Part shown: piece by piece, positions 36,241 to 49,100 of the stretch
How the letters are laid out: each line of letters starts with the position of its first letter
Position numbering within the stretch: position 1 is the stretch's first letter
DNA from: Apricaphanius iberus
Taxonomy: Eukaryota > Chordata > Actinopteri > Cyprinodontiformes > Aphaniidae
Reading direction: 5' to 3'
Assembly (NCBI GenBank): GCA_028564705.1
Contig: JAPXFQ010000065.1
Location: 2,604,001 to 2,668,000 of the forward strand
Length of the DNA stretch: 64,000 bases
Made by a program: the position numbers and the translations under genes
The notes under the pieces: generated by a model
Database searches by the model: none
Seen by the model: only the letters and a program-made list of their open reading frames with translations
Told to the model about the DNA's origin: nothing

Positions 36241-39200
36241 CATGACTCTCCAAGACTGGATAAAAATAAAATAAATTGTGTAACCTGTGTTATTCATCTT
36301 TTCAACAGAGACGAGAGGTCGTTGAATCGATCACGACAGAGGACAAATGAAATTGTACAACAGTGACTATATTTCCATAAATAAATAAGGACACTGATCA
36401 ATCAGGACTTACCCTGCTTTGCAGTTATGGTAAGAAATTTGCAGTTCTCTTTGGCAATCACCCACGGGTGATGCGAATCACGCTGTGACTCTACTTGACC
36501 AGGTCTGACCCGTTTGGCAGAGATAGGTTCAACTTTCCTTGAAATAAAATATTTGTGGGCCTCCAGACTTTTGAAACCCTTTAAGTTTTATGAGTTAAGT
36601 ATCCAGGGCTTTTTATTAAATAGGAATAGATTTATCCCCAGCAGATTTGTCTTAAAGACAACAACGAACCGAAACAACATTCTCATATGTGCTTTGATTT
36701 TAATTTAATTTTGTCCTCAATAGAGATTTTAAGCTTTTTTCTAAACCTTCTCCTGTCTTCAGACGTTAAAGTGCTTATATATTGGGGATTTTACCCACTA
36801 ACAGTCTTAGAAGTGTTCGTTCCATGTCCATAGCCCGGCCTTTTTGCCACCCAACCACAAAGATGTCAACAAAGATTCCGCTATAAGCAGTTCAATTTTG
36901 TATAGTGGGGATGCATTTAGAAGCATCTCAAGCAGAAAACACACACACACACACAGACTGGATGTTTGGCCTGAAAACTATTTCATAACTAGCCCACTAT
37001 TGTGTTCAGTCCTTCACTGATCTCCATGTAAGGTTACTGCCTCACCTCACATCTCGGTGTTTGGTTCTGCGTCTCACACAGTTTCACTGAAACACAAACC
37101 AGCAATGTGGGAGATGAGGATTTTGGCTTCAGCGCCTAGGCTCTGTAGTCTGGGGGTCCCATTATGTTGTAAAGAATGTCAGAAAACATAATGAATGAAA
37201 TGTGAATGTAAATATCACCCTCAACCAGAGCCTTGTCTTTCCTTTTCTCTGCCGGGGTCAGGTTTGACATAAAAAAAAACCCAACAAAAAACTTTAACTA
37301 TTTCCATCTGTCATTGTTTTATGTTTGTGGTTTAGCTATTTTTAAATGTTTTGCTCTTGCCTATTTTATTTTTTTGTCAGTTCTTTGAAATACATTTTCG
37401 GTGGTTGTCCTAACTGTTAGGGAGGTTGTGTAAATCCTCCTCTTCTCATCCTCTCTGCTGTACCTGGACTGTTGCATCTCATTTGGGACAGGGTTGCTCC
37501 TTCTGTGTGACTGAGCCACTTTAGTCTTATCATCTCGTTAAGCCTGAAGTTTAAAAGACCCGCAGGATACTCTCTTGACACCTGATTGTCACCATTAGTT
37601 GTAGTAATCAGATCTCCTCAGCAATATGTTCTTAGTGTCTCCACTAGTCTGTTCTCATGTCCCTTAGGGCACTGCAGTCCAGAATTACTGTACCTTATTG
37701 GATCCTATCTTCAGTCTACATATGAGGAAAGGGTCTTCAAGAATTCACAACCAGCACACACGCGCGGGTATTGACGGAGATGTATTCCCTTTATCCTTCT
37801 TCGTTAGTGTGTCAGAGTTGCAAAACAATTCCCCGCACAGACAGCAGGGGAAACTAAAGGCTTAAACAGCGCATTGCAACCACACTGGCGAAGAGGATTA
37901 AAGCCCTTGAAAGTTTTTTAAATCAGGGCATATTTCTCAAATTAAAGTGACTCCCTGAACAGGGAGGGGTTACATAATATTTTATTTGTATATACATATA
38001 TATGAATATGTTTGTGTGTATATATAATTAAAGCTGAATTTCAAACAGGACAAACTTGAGCAGAGAGCAACGAAACACATGATTAATTCAGTGTAAGAAA
38101 GAAGAACAGAGCAGGAAAAACAGCAGAGGCCAGGTTCATGTCTAAGAAAATAAGATAAGAAAATAAGATCTTAGTGGCCCTGTTGCTTTACATTGTGTAT
38201 ATATGTGTTATTAATAGATGTAAACCGTATTTCCTGAAACAGTGATCTATAGGTGGCTTCAGTCAGCAGCTGACTTTGATGTCGTTGATGGTTGATGTTG
38301 TTTGAGTCTTGTTTTGCTTAATTTACGAATAGTAAGTGTAGTCCAGCATCTATCATCTGCTTAAAGGTGATCCAAATTCAAAAGTTGAGATGCTGCATCA
38401 TTTGAAGCAACACTTTTTTGCCCATCAGTCATCTGGGCTAAGCCCCTGATCATCTTCAATCCTAAATCTGCCCCTGGTAAGGATTCTGAATGTGTGCACA
38501 CGGTGTAATAAACTGAGGATATGCATTAGAGTAAATGCTTCAGCACCCCCAAAAATAGGATGGAAAAGCCGATGGATACACAGATTCTACAAAGAAATTC
38601 TGTCCTCCAAAACAGTTACTTGGCAGAGCAATGTAGTGGTTAGCCAGATAAGACTAGATGGTATTTTTGTCTCTTCTAGTGGAACAGAAGTGATAAACCA
38701 CTTTGGACTCGTGGGAAAAACCAGATAAGGAAACTGGGTTAGGGTTATTGTTTCATAATTCTCAGTTATGTGCACACCAATGCCAGAAGATATGTTTCAT
38801 TTAAGAATCTCATTGTATAAGTATCAAATGAAGATTTTTTTTATGTCAATCATTTGAAGTATGATGTGTTTCACAGTATTTGTGTTTCATCTTTAAAAGT
38901 TGAATGTTAGTCTACATCTTTAGCTGTTTTGTGTCAAATTTTTTAATTAAAAAGTAAACGGATACTGAAACATATTATTTTGAGCATTAAAACAGAACTA
39001 TCTTAAATAAAAGATAGAAAAAAAAGACGTGCATGATTCTGTGCTAAAATGTAGGCATTCTTCTGTCTGAAGGTAGATGAGCATGGGAAACAACTCTAGG
39101 TCCTACTAAAATTACATTGGAGACAGAAGTTGATAACACTCAGACTGATGCAGATAGGCGAACTCTGTTGTGTCTGGTGATTATCAGACATGGGAAAGAT

Positions 39201-39882
39201 GCTCGAGTGGTGCTTTGTGTCCTATAACCCACCAATTTTCCAGTGGAAAAACTTTGTTCATCTGCCCATGGCCCGTCAGTGATCAAAATGAACGCGAAGG
39301 ACAGACTGGTTAACTGGGAATTGCAAACCGTTTTTGTGTCATAATAGAAGACTTGTGAGATTATTTTTTGCTTGTGTATAAGTAAAACATTTTTACAGAT
39401 TCTTCATATCATAGAGGTGTTCTGAGTGACACTGGTCATCTTGGTCTTTTGTCATTTAAAAGTTTGCATTATAATGTACAATAAACCCTTAATACAATGA
39501 AAACATGAGTGATACAGGTGTTTTATATTTGGGAAAGAAATCTCTGCTTCACAAGCACACACACACGACATACATCATCTCCTGGTTTCTCAAGCATCTG
39601 GGCTCAATTTTACACTTCAAAAACACAAGGAAAAGTGCAGCCGAAGTTGGCAGACCATGTGTATGTGAGCAGTCTCTGTATATGTTGGACAGCAGTTATT
39701 TAGTTGGAGTGAGATTTCATTGTTGATATTTTCCTGAATTTTATGCCAATGATGCCAGGGACAAAGGTTTGCACTTGGACTTGGAGCAGTCAACCTGCCT
39801 CTGTATTTATGTGTATGGGAATTCTGAATTTGTATGAAGTGTGTTTCCCTGACCTAGATCGTTTTTAGGAAAGAGCTGTTCA
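36241..39882. other. unannotated stretch
   Basis: About 3.6 kb without a recognised gene. It has a short (CA)n run near 36940-36955 and AT-rich runs such as 37990-38030. Open frames are short and motif-free. Confidence 0.45.
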
Positions 39883-39883
39883 T

Positions 39884-39971
<88 letters not shown>

Positions 39972-39973
39972 TC
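39883..39973. repeat. (TTTC)n microsatellite
   Basis: About 23 uninterrupted TTTC units, directly abutting the duplicated block at 39974. The homologous position at 48205-48239 has about eight units. Confidence 0.97.
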
Positions 39974-40844
39974 AAAACAGCACAGACATCTGACCTCACA
40001 AAGGAAACTTGTTTTCTTGAGGAAGATTTATAAGGAGGAACTTAATAAAACAAACATACAAAAAAATCTACTGGCCTTGCATATGTTGAATAAAAACCTT
40101 TTTTATTGCACAAATATAAATTGTCTGCTCTTATGAGTTACCACTGAATTTATTATCTAGCTACATTCAATAAAGATCACCTAATTTTCGGGGGATTATG
40201 AGTGTTTAGGCTATTCCTTTTTATAAAAGTCTGCATCAACTTCAAAAAGTCTTCAACTTGATGTCACATACATCCTCACAACTTATTTATGGACTAAGGC
40301 ATGCAAAACCACGGTGACTCGCTTTTTTAATAAAAAAAAAAATTAGATGTTCTAGAAACTGTTTCTGATATATAAGTGATGTGCTGTGCTGTTATTACCA
40401 CTGCTGATATTTGAGATATATGTAGTGGTATAAGAAAAAAGAAACTAAATTGGTATTATTTATGAGATAACTTACATTTATAACTCAATGATCTTAAGAG
40501 ACAAACTGCTACAGCAAGCTTACAAGCAGAGATAAGAAAAAGGTGTTCAAACAGTATTCCTAACCACATTGAAAACTACAACAAGGAGGAGCATCATGTT
40601 GGACATTTCTATTGCAGACAGGGCATTAACAATTACTGGGGCTAGGGTCAAGGTGCCCATTATAACAGAGACCACCTTTAAGTGTCATGCCAGTAAGCTT
40701 TTCTTTTGACCAGAATGCAAAGAGACTGAGGTAGAAATTAAGATAATGATTACTGTAAACAATAAATGACTGAATGAATAAATGATTTGTATTCTGAAGA
40801 AACCAGTAGCTTTAAACAGAGTTAACTATGATCCAAAATAAGGT
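39974..40844. repeat. ~870-bp recent duplication, copy 1
   Basis: Near-identical to 48240-49100 in the same orientation. I see only a handful of single-base differences and one indel region near 40360-40370, where copy 2 is 10 bases shorter. Homology begins exactly at a (TTTC)n tract and stops after AAAATAAGGT. The sequence has no open frame with a recognisable motif and no obvious terminal inverted repeats. Read on the minus strand, the copy would end in a (GAAA)n tail, as a retroposed sequence might; a segmental duplication or an assembly duplication are alternatives. Confidence 0.9.
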
Positions 40845-42144
40845 TCCAAGGACCAGGTTGTATTCACTAAAATTGGAGGATGTAGAACATGCCCCGTGGA
40901 TTCTTACATGTGCTTCACCCTTTGGTTAAATCCAGTGAATCAAATTGATAGAAATGTTATGCTTTTGACTCTCTCCTAACCATAACACACACAAAACAAC
41001 CCGAGAAAAGAAACCACTGATTATTTGTATTTTTCAAATCAGATTATTAATGAGGCTGACACTAACAGATAAAAATTAATATTTTAAGCTTTTTGTGTTG
41101 CACTTCATTGCCATATATCTGCGGGCATGTAGCTGCAGCTTATAATGATGGTGAAGAGGGTATTTTGGGTTGTTGATAATGTGGTTCCATTCTGGTTCAT
41201 TTGCTGTTAACCGTTGATAATTTTCTAAAGTTTACATTTGATAATTTTTCTGAGAACGTTTTAGGAGTTAGTTTGCATGCTTATGAGAGAGATGGGATTT
41301 ATTTTCACACTGTGCTTGCATATGACCAATAAAAAAAAAGGCAGCTGAATGAACTCCATTTGCTAAGTAGCTGACTTGTTAAGGCACCTGGTAGGATTTA
41401 ATTGGTGTATCAAAGTAAAGGTTGCTGGAAAAAAATGCTTTCCACACTTTTTAGATCTTTTTTAGAAAAGAAGTTTGAAAGCCAGTTGAGCCTTTCCTTC
41501 CATTTTACAATTATCTACTAATTTGTTGCGACAAAATTTAAAAGCAGAGGTAAATTACTTTTGTGAGGTAGGCCTACTTTATATTTTAGAATGAAACTGA
41601 ATTTGGAGCCTGTATTTATGTAATACAGTACTACACGTGTGAACTCCAGGAAGACCAATTTCCTGTTGGCTCCTGAAATCTTATTTTAGATGCTGTGATA
41701 AAATCAGTTACTGGTTTTCTGGCTGTCCTTGTACAACGAATAGATGTGATGGATATTGACACAGGAGAACAGACTCGGCAGACAAGAAAGCAGTCCTTAT
41801 CTTATGCTTCACACAAGTATTTTGCAATGTTTGAGTGTGCTTGTGTTTTACTCCCAGGGTGGTTATCAGCTGCAGAAGATGGAAGGAACACCTAGTGAAT
41901 CTCAGCTGATAAACCTTTAAATTCAAGCATTCAAGTGTGTGTCACAAACACGTGTCTGTGTATTCCCATTGAAGTGATATGGTTATTTTTGTTGCCGAGC
42001 AGTAATTAGCTCTATGAATAGTTTCAGTGAGTCTAGATGCGCAATCCTTTTAGATGTTTTATGTAAGCTTTCCAGGACTTTGGCAATACTGACATCTTCC
42101 CCTGTGTCTCCACACATCTCTATTTCTGTTCAATGTAATGCTTT
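40845..42144. other. unannotated stretch
   Basis: No gene or repeat recognised. Overlapping frames at 41695-41926 on both strands have no family motif. Confidence 0.45.
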
Positions 42145-43125
42145 TCAATTCAATTCACTTTTATTTATATAGCGCCAATTCACAACAAATCAAGGCACTT
42201 TACAACAAAAGTCATTTCAATACAATTATGCGAACATTCCAATCAGTTAAAAGTTTTCCATGTAAGGAATCCCAGCAGATTGCAATGAGTCATCGACGTG
42301 AGGTTGTGCCCGGATCATGCAGACTCCAACCACAGATATTCCTCAGCAATCCCTCATACTGAGCAAGCATGTAGCGACAGTGGAGAGGAAAAACTCTCCT
42401 TTAACAGGAAAAACCCTCCTGCAGAACCTGGCTCAGTACAAGCGGTCATCTTCCACGACTGTCTGGGGGTCTGAGAAGACAGAGAAGAGACAGCATGAAG
42501 GATGCTAGGTCACTTTGAGCTTAATCTAGACCGATGTTCCCCATCCAGCAGGGGACATTATAGTTGAGCAGGGTACCAGACCATGTGGAGCTTCTATGGG
42601 GAGAAAAACACTTAGAGAAAAACTGGGTTAACAATCGCAAGAAGAGCAGAAAAAAGATATCTGGAGAGTAGTAGAAGAGAAAAGTAGAAGAGAAAAGAAA
42701 AGTGGTCAGTCTGTCTGTGACAGTGTGGAGGTCCTGTCACTGTGGCTCCGATAGATCACGTGCCCCGGCTGCTTGGCCACAGGGATTCCCTTTGGCTGAC
42801 TGGTTAGCGCACATGACTTTCATCTGGGAGTTGTGGGATCAAATCCTGCCCAGGCCCTCGTTGTGTACCATGCCACATGTCCTCCAACAGTCTAATCCTA
42901 TAGCAGCATAACTAGAGAAATAGCTCAGGATAACCTAAGCCACTCTAACTATAAATTTTATCAAAAGGAAGGTTTTAACCCCAGACTTAAAAACAGAGTA
43001 TCTGCCTTATGGACTAAAACTGGGAGCTGGTTCCACAGGAGAGGAGCCTGATAACTAGATCTGCCTCCCATTCTACTTTTAATAATCCTAGGAACTACCA
43101 GCATCCCACTAGCATTTTCAAATGC
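42145..43125 (+). repeat. dispersed teleost repeat with internal tRNA-like module
   Basis: It begins TTCAATTCAATTCACTTTTA with TTTATATAGCGCCAATTCAC, a very common start of a fish repeat. It continues through CAATCCCTCATACTGAGCA (42347), CAGTGGAGAGGAAAAACTC (42379), GAGAAGACAGAGAAGAGACA (42471), a tRNA-like module (42786-42855), GCCACTCTAACTATAAATTT (42940) and GGTTCCACAGGAGAGGAGCC (43029). The order matches the family as I know it from other fish. It does not encode a protein I recognise. The family's class is unclear to me. Confidence 0.7.
42786..42855 (+). repeat. tRNA-like module with A and B box matches
   Basis: TGGCTGACTGGTTAGCGCA (42793-42811) fits an RNA polymerase III A box and GGATCAAATCC (42836-42846) fits a B box, at about tRNA spacing. 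I could not draw a convincing complete cloverleaf or assign an anticodon, so it is a tRNA-derived relic rather than a working tRNA gene. Confidence 0.55.
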
Positions 43126-43586
43126 TTATGGGATTTTTACTAACATTTTTACCAATAAGGCAGCTTAGTTGCCAAGAGCTAAGGAAAGCAGGGGGAAAGG
43201 TTTGTGATGATCTTGGAGTGAGGATGTGCTGTCCACTGAAGACAGTTAATCCAATTAATGATTATATTTCCTTATCTGAGATACAAAAACATCAATCTCA
43301 TTGGAAACTCAACATGATATATAGACCATTGCCATAGTATTAACATCCTTTTCCCATTTTTCAAAACAACAAACTGCAGTGTATTTTATTAGCATTGATC
43401 TTGAAAAATTATAATAATGTGCAAATTTATTTCAGTAATTCAACGTAAAAGGTGAAATTAATTTAAGATATAGGCTCATGACATGCAAAGCGAGATATGT
43501 TTTAAAACCTTACTTGTTACAATTTTGATCTTTATGGCTTACGGCTTGTTAGAATCACAAATTCATAATCACAGAAAATTTTACTA
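43126..43586. other. unannotated stretch
   Basis: Nothing recognised besides AT-rich sequence. Confidence 0.4.
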
Positions 43587-43590
43587 TTAA

Positions 43591-44935
43591 AGTGGACCTG
43601 CCATGGTTTTAAATTCCTCCTTTTTTACACCTAAATCATTCAGTTGTGGTCTATATAGAGTGGACCTGCAATTCTTAGGTTTGAATTCTTCATTATTGTA
43701 GATCTACAGGCTCCTTTTACACCACTGTTCTGAGGAGTCTCGATAATAAGCCATTTAGGTGCAGTCTCTGTAAATCTAGTTAAGGTGCTGCATACCCCAG
43801 CCATTTTTGTAGTTTGATAGCATTATGTCAATCTAACGGTGCAGAACCTTTATGCCTGCAAAATGTTTGATGAGTTTTCCATCCAGTTTCAAATTTTTAC
43901 CCAACTAACTATATATAAGATGACTGATTAATGGCCCAAAACGTCATTAAAATATAGAAATATGCTATGTTTAGCAATGCATCTGAAAAATCATCAGTAA
44001 CACAATACTGTGTAACTTAAAAGCTATTAAAAAGAGGCTTTTGGTAAATTATGTAGAAAAAGATTATAATAAATAATGAAAATCAGGTGTTTAAGCAACC
44101 AGAAATGAAAAACACAAAGGTAAGCATGGGCAATTTTACTGTAACAAATGCTGTAGTCCTTTTAATATTACTCAACACTTTAAGACAAACACCTTGTGAG
44201 AGACCACATTGCTATAGTATTGCTACTATAATGAGATGGATGTGTCTTCAATTCTATTCAGTTTATTTATATAGCACCAATTCTCAACATATGTTCCAAA
44301 CAACACCCCGTTGTTACCATGTGTGCTACTGCCAGTGTCATGCTAACGTCATTGAATGTGTTAAGATCATTCGTTCTCCAAGACTAAAAGCAGAAAAAAT
44401 GATCCAATACTGTGTATGAGATAGTACCATTAAACAACGTTGCGGAGCTAAAATACCAAACACATAGCGCTAACATAAACAGAAGTTTTGATTGTAATGC
44501 TATTGAAACAATAGGAAAGAGGCAATGAATCAATGTCTGAAATAAAGTTTGCTGTCAGTTTGCTGACCCCTCAATAAAAGCCATTCAGCAAATCCTTCTC
44601 GATGATGATGGAGGTTACTGAACCAATTGTCCTTCCTGCAAAGAAAATACTTTTCTTACAGATGTGGGTAAACTATCTTGAAAAATAAAACTCAACTACT
44701 GGTTCTGATGCTGGAGGGCGGTGTAAAGAATCATGTGGGTTAATACACCCAACAACCAAACATTTCAACTTTTGTGAAAAGGCGGATTCACTCAGTGTTT
44801 AGCCGGAAGACCGTGAACTGGTGTAGCAAAGTGCAAGTACTGTGACAAAAATATGCACTATTTTGTATATATATATAAAGAGCAGGCAAATATGTATGAC
44901 CAAGAGACTTTAACTTATATAATGACAGAAAAGTA
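43591..44935 (-). mobile_element. decayed copy of the THAP/TTAA element
   Basis: Preceded by TTAA (43587-43590), it aligns with 2968-3950: the left 250 bp (TAAATCATTCAGTTGTGGTC at 43633 against the match at 3009) and again at 44520-44850 with the THAP exon region (for example ATGTGGGTTAATACACCCAA at 44734 against 3757). The THAP exon is disrupted on the minus strand. About 44040-44430 is extra sequence, including the start of the 42-kb repeat family at 44247-44290. The right inverted end is not recognisable. Confidence 0.65.
44247..44300 (+). repeat. 5' fragment of the 42-kb dispersed repeat family
   Basis: TTCAATTCTATTCAG, then TTTATTTATATAGCACCAAT, corresponds to the first bases of the repeat at 42145. 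Only about 50 bases are shared. Confidence 0.55.
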
Positions 44936-45210
44936 AAAAGGTAAAATAACGGTTGACTCTAATCAGCATCATTAAGGTTAAGCATTCAGAATTCTCTTTC
45001 ACACATTGTAATAAGTGCACAACTGCGTAAGTGAGAAGAGGGCAACTTTCTCACAGCTCTTTCAGCGTTATCTGAACATTTGCTGATATCATGAGCACTG
45101 TTTTTTTTCTGAAGGTTTTCGGTAAGGACTCTCAAAGGAATACATCCACTGGGATGACCAATAACCTCACTGCATAAGAATGCAACATGTTTACACACTG
45201 GAATACTGAG
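44936..45210. other. short unannotated stretch
   Basis: No gene or repeat recognised. Confidence 0.4.
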
Positions 45211-45350
45211 TCAGGTTTTTCAGAATCAGAAAGGGGTTTATTGCCAAATGTTGAGCAGATTTACAACATTAGGAAATTGCTGTGTTACTCCCTGTTGCAG
45301 GGTGTGAAAGCGGTGGTGAGGTGTAGGAGTCAGAGGGATCAGGACAAACC
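45211..45350 (-). mobile_element. LINE/SINE 3' tail in antisense
   Basis: TTTTTCAGAATCAGAAA, then GGGGTTTATTGCCAAATGTT, is the reverse complement of a TTTGGCAATAAA...CTGATTCTGA tail, closely like the 3' end of the large LINE (35849-35877). Upstream coding sequence is absent, so this is a severely truncated copy on the minus strand. Confidence 0.6.
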
Positions 45351-47182
45351 AAAAAAAAATGTTTGACTGAATAAACATGACAGATATTACATCTCTAAGA
45401 TGTTTTGGAATAATTCAATCCCCAAAGTCGGTGAATGGAGAGTTGGCCTCAGCACATCTAGTTCGGAGAAACCCCTGGCATCCCTCATGAAGTGATGTTG
45501 GGAAAACATTTGTTCTGGCACATGTTCATGTGAATTTATTTTTAGCATAAATCTCCATTCTGGGAGCAAAATAGTCCCAAAAACAAAATTTCACAAATTT
45601 AACTGGGAATATCCACTGATTTGATAGTAAATCCCTGAATCTAGATTACAGACTATGCTTACATTCACTACCAAAACACTTATAATTCACAATACTTTCC
45701 TGCTGACAAGGTGTTGAAATATGATATGATAGGATAGTGACATCTGTAGAATAATGTATAGAATTTGATATTATTATTATTTTTTTGTATATCCAGGATT
45801 GCAAATCCTCATTAATTTGCAAATCCCAGACTGATGTTTACACAGTTCTTTAGAAGTTCCATTTTCCCTTTCATTTTAAAGAACAAAGCTGTGAAGCACA
45901 CCATGAAACTCTTTGATAATAATATAACCAGTGCTACTGTTACTATGTGTGCATGAGCTGTCTGCAAGTCTGTCTCTAGTTTTCAAGAGAAATATTAAAG
46001 CCACTAATGTCTCCTGTGATGTTTTGGGATGTTTAGATTTTTTTATTCAATTTATTATACAGGAAAGGATTTAAAACAATTGGACATAACTCAATTCAAA
46101 ACTGTTTTTCAGCAGGTTCCTGTTCTGTGGAACATGTAACTCAGACAAGACAGAACGATCATACAGTCACATACAATACAAAGAGAGGCAACATGAGGGG
46201 AAGTTATGAAGGTTCTTCATCTTTGCAGCTGTTTAAATAATCAGCACAACATCGATATGATGACAGACTCAACAACTGGCCAGAAAAAGGATTTTAGTTC
46301 CCAAAGTAGTAATTTATTCTTCAAGACAACCACGGTGAAGGGTTTCCCAAGAATGGCTGCTTGTCTTGTGGATTTCAAAAATGTAAACTTTAAAGATTTA
46401 CTATATTTGACAAACCTTGCAGCCAAAATGATTATACAAAATGGGTCTTATTAAGGTCTGACAAGACATGGAGATCCGTCCATTGTCTCCAATAGCTTAT
46501 CGATGCAGGATCATGGTCAAGGCCAGATTATCCCATTGGCATTATGGGTGCCTTTGCTGCCAGACTTCAAACATCTCAAATGGACAAAAGTTGCTGCTTT
46601 TAAAATTCAAACATAGCTGCTTGCACATTTGTACTCGGTGGCGGCACACCATGTCAGTGCATCAGCGAGTGGGCGGGGATTTCTCTTTCACTGGGAAACT
46701 AGTAGTGTATATTTAGTAACTGTAGTTGCCCTAAACGGGTTTGTTCTAGTGTTAGCTAACATAACCAGGAAGTTAAAATAACATATTTAACTGCTTACTT
46801 GGCACTCCGATATCTTCTACCAAATTAAGTCAGATTTTTTACCGAGCCTTCCAGCTCGATCTAGCCGACTTCCCTCTAATTGCAGGGGAGATCCTGCTCG
46901 TTGAGTAGCTCCAGCCCCGCTGAGACTGTTTAATCACTGTTTCAATTGCTTCGTCTGATAGCTTGTAATCCAAAGACGTCTGTTATTTGCCTTGAAAGTT
47001 GATGGGATTGTATCCATCTTTCTCGTTCTGTTTTTATCAAAGCGATTTGTGCAACTATAAAGGCAAAACTATGGCAAGCACCTGTTTCTGGTGACAACGT
47101 GTAGAAGGCAGGGAGCGACATGGAAATAATTATTCTAGATATTATGAGACACGTTATCAAACAAACACTAAACACATTTTTT
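45351..47182. other. unannotated stretch
   Basis: No gene recognised. Around 46638-46740 there is slight similarity (GGGCGGGGATTTC) to 23615-23640. The patch at 46830-46930 is G+C-richer. Confidence 0.4.
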
Positions 47183-47337
47183 CAATAAATTCAGTTAATT
47201 TTGTGAACACTCATTACAGTTTCAGTTAGTTTTCGTTTCGTTTCAAATTCTCGTTTTTATTTTTATTACAGTTAATTAATATGTTTGACTTCTAGTTTTC
47301 GTTATTTTGTTCGTTTTCGTAAATGATAATAACCATG
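47183..47337. mobile_element. hAT-like MITE end (partial)
   Basis: It contains repeated AGTTTTCGTT / GTTTTCGT motifs and ends GATAATAACCATG, whose reverse complement resembles the CAGGGTTATTAT terminus of a common fish hAT MITE. The opposite end was not found, so only one end appears present. Confidence 0.45.
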
Positions 47338-48204
47338 CCCCCCCACCAACAAAAAAAAAAGAATGATAAAACAGTACATGCAAACACATCTCACTATTTA
47401 TTATTAGTAATGTGTCTTCAATAAATACAGTACACAAGTACAAAAATCCTGCGTAATACTTACATAATATAACACACTCAACACAGGAACTTCACCTTCT
47501 TCTTCTTCTGAACTATGTAACAGATTCACACATGCACCAGTATTTAAGAGAAGCTACAGACCTGATGGCTGATCTTGTGCACTTACACTGCTGGTGGATG
47601 ACTGATCAGAACAGAATTTTGTACTCGGCTTGAATTCCTCCTTGCATGTACTTGTACATTGATCCTGCATTCAAACACACAACGAAAATTTGTCACATTC
47701 GTTTTAAACTGAATACATTTTTAAACCATGGTTAAAAAAAAAATACAATACAATTTTATTGGTTTATGTAGGCTTATAAATCACTGGAATGTGACCTGAC
47801 GAAATTCAAAACTATTTCACCTTCATCGAGAATAACTACAGAGGCACAATATAAACATTCCGTACACAACTAGAAAACTCTTAATATGAATAGAGGAGAT
47901 TAGCATAACTGTAAGATGGGCTTTTATCTTCAAATTACACCATCAGCAGCAGATGTTTCCCCATGGCCTGAATGTTTAAAAAATATCAGCATAGACCAAA
48001 TACCTAATTTGATAAAGGTTTTTCTAATTTGGTATATTAAATCTGAGTTACAAATGAGCCAAATATTTAATCATGTTAAATCATGTCCGTAGAGTTAACT
48101 GATTAATAACAAACTGATGATTTAAAAAAAAATGTTCTTACTTTACCATAACAGTGTTTTTTCCTTTGTCTGTTAGTTTTCAAGCATTTGGGTGCACAAA
48201 TATT
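47338..48204. other. unannotated stretch
   Basis: No gene or repeat recognised. It has a TTC microsatellite-like run near 47493-47508. Confidence 0.4.
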
Positions 48205-49100
48205 TTTTCTTTCTTTCTTTCTTTCTTTCTTTCTCTTTCAAAACAGCACAGACATCTGACCTCACAAAGGAAACTTGTTTTCTTGAGGAAGATTTATAAG
48301 GAGGAACTTAATAAAACAAACATACAAAAAAATCTACTGGCCTTGCATATGTTGAATAAAAAACTTTTTTATTGCACAAATATAAATTGTCTGCTCTTAT
48401 GAGTTACCACTGAATTTATTATCTAGCTACATTCAATAAAGATCACCTAATTTTCGGGGGATTATGAGTGTTTAGGCTATTCCTTTTTATAAAAGTCTGC
48501 ATCAACTTCAAAAAGTCTTCAACTTGATGTCACATACATCCTCACAACTTATTTATGGACTAAGGCATGCAAAACCACGGTGACTCGCTTTTTTAATAAA
48601 AAAAAAAATTAGATGTTCTAGAAACTAGAAAGTGATGTGCTGTGCTGTTATTACCACTGCTGATATTTGAGATATATGTAGTGGTATAAGAAAAAAGAAA
48701 CTAAATTGGTATTATTTATGAGATAACTTACATTTATAAGTCAGTGATCTTAAGAGACAAACTGCTACAGCAAGCTTACAAGCAGAGATAAGAAAAAGGT
48801 GTTCAAACAGTATTCCTAACCACATTGAAAACTACAACAAGGAGGAGCATCATGTTGGACATTTCTATTGCAGACAGGGCATTAACAATTACTGGGGCTA
48901 GTGTCAAGGTGCCCATTATAACAGAGACCACCTTTAAGTGTCATGCCAGTAAGCTTTTCTTTTGACCAAAATGCAAAGAGACTGAGGTAGAAATTAAGAT
49001 AATGATTACTGTAAACAATAAATGACTGAATGAATAAATGATTTGTATTCTGAAGAAACCAGTAGCTTTAAACAGAGTTAACTATGATCCAAAATAAGGT
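48205..49100. repeat. ~870-bp recent duplication, copy 2, with (TTTC)n
   Basis: The (TTTC)n tract (48205-48239) is followed by 861 bp nearly identical to 39974-40844. Flanking sequence beyond both ends differs between copies. The different (TTTC)n lengths and the 10-bp indel near 48627 argue that the two copies are real and not one read placed twice, though this is not proof. Confidence 0.9.

Noticed and set aside
38440..38480. AATCTGCCCCTG as a possible hAT right end
   Set aside because: No matching inverted left end or target duplication was found upstream.
48154..48402. 82-codon plus-strand frame through the (TTTC)n tract
   Set aside because: The N-terminal half is the translated microsatellite and the rest is the duplicated block, in which copy 1 has no equivalent start.
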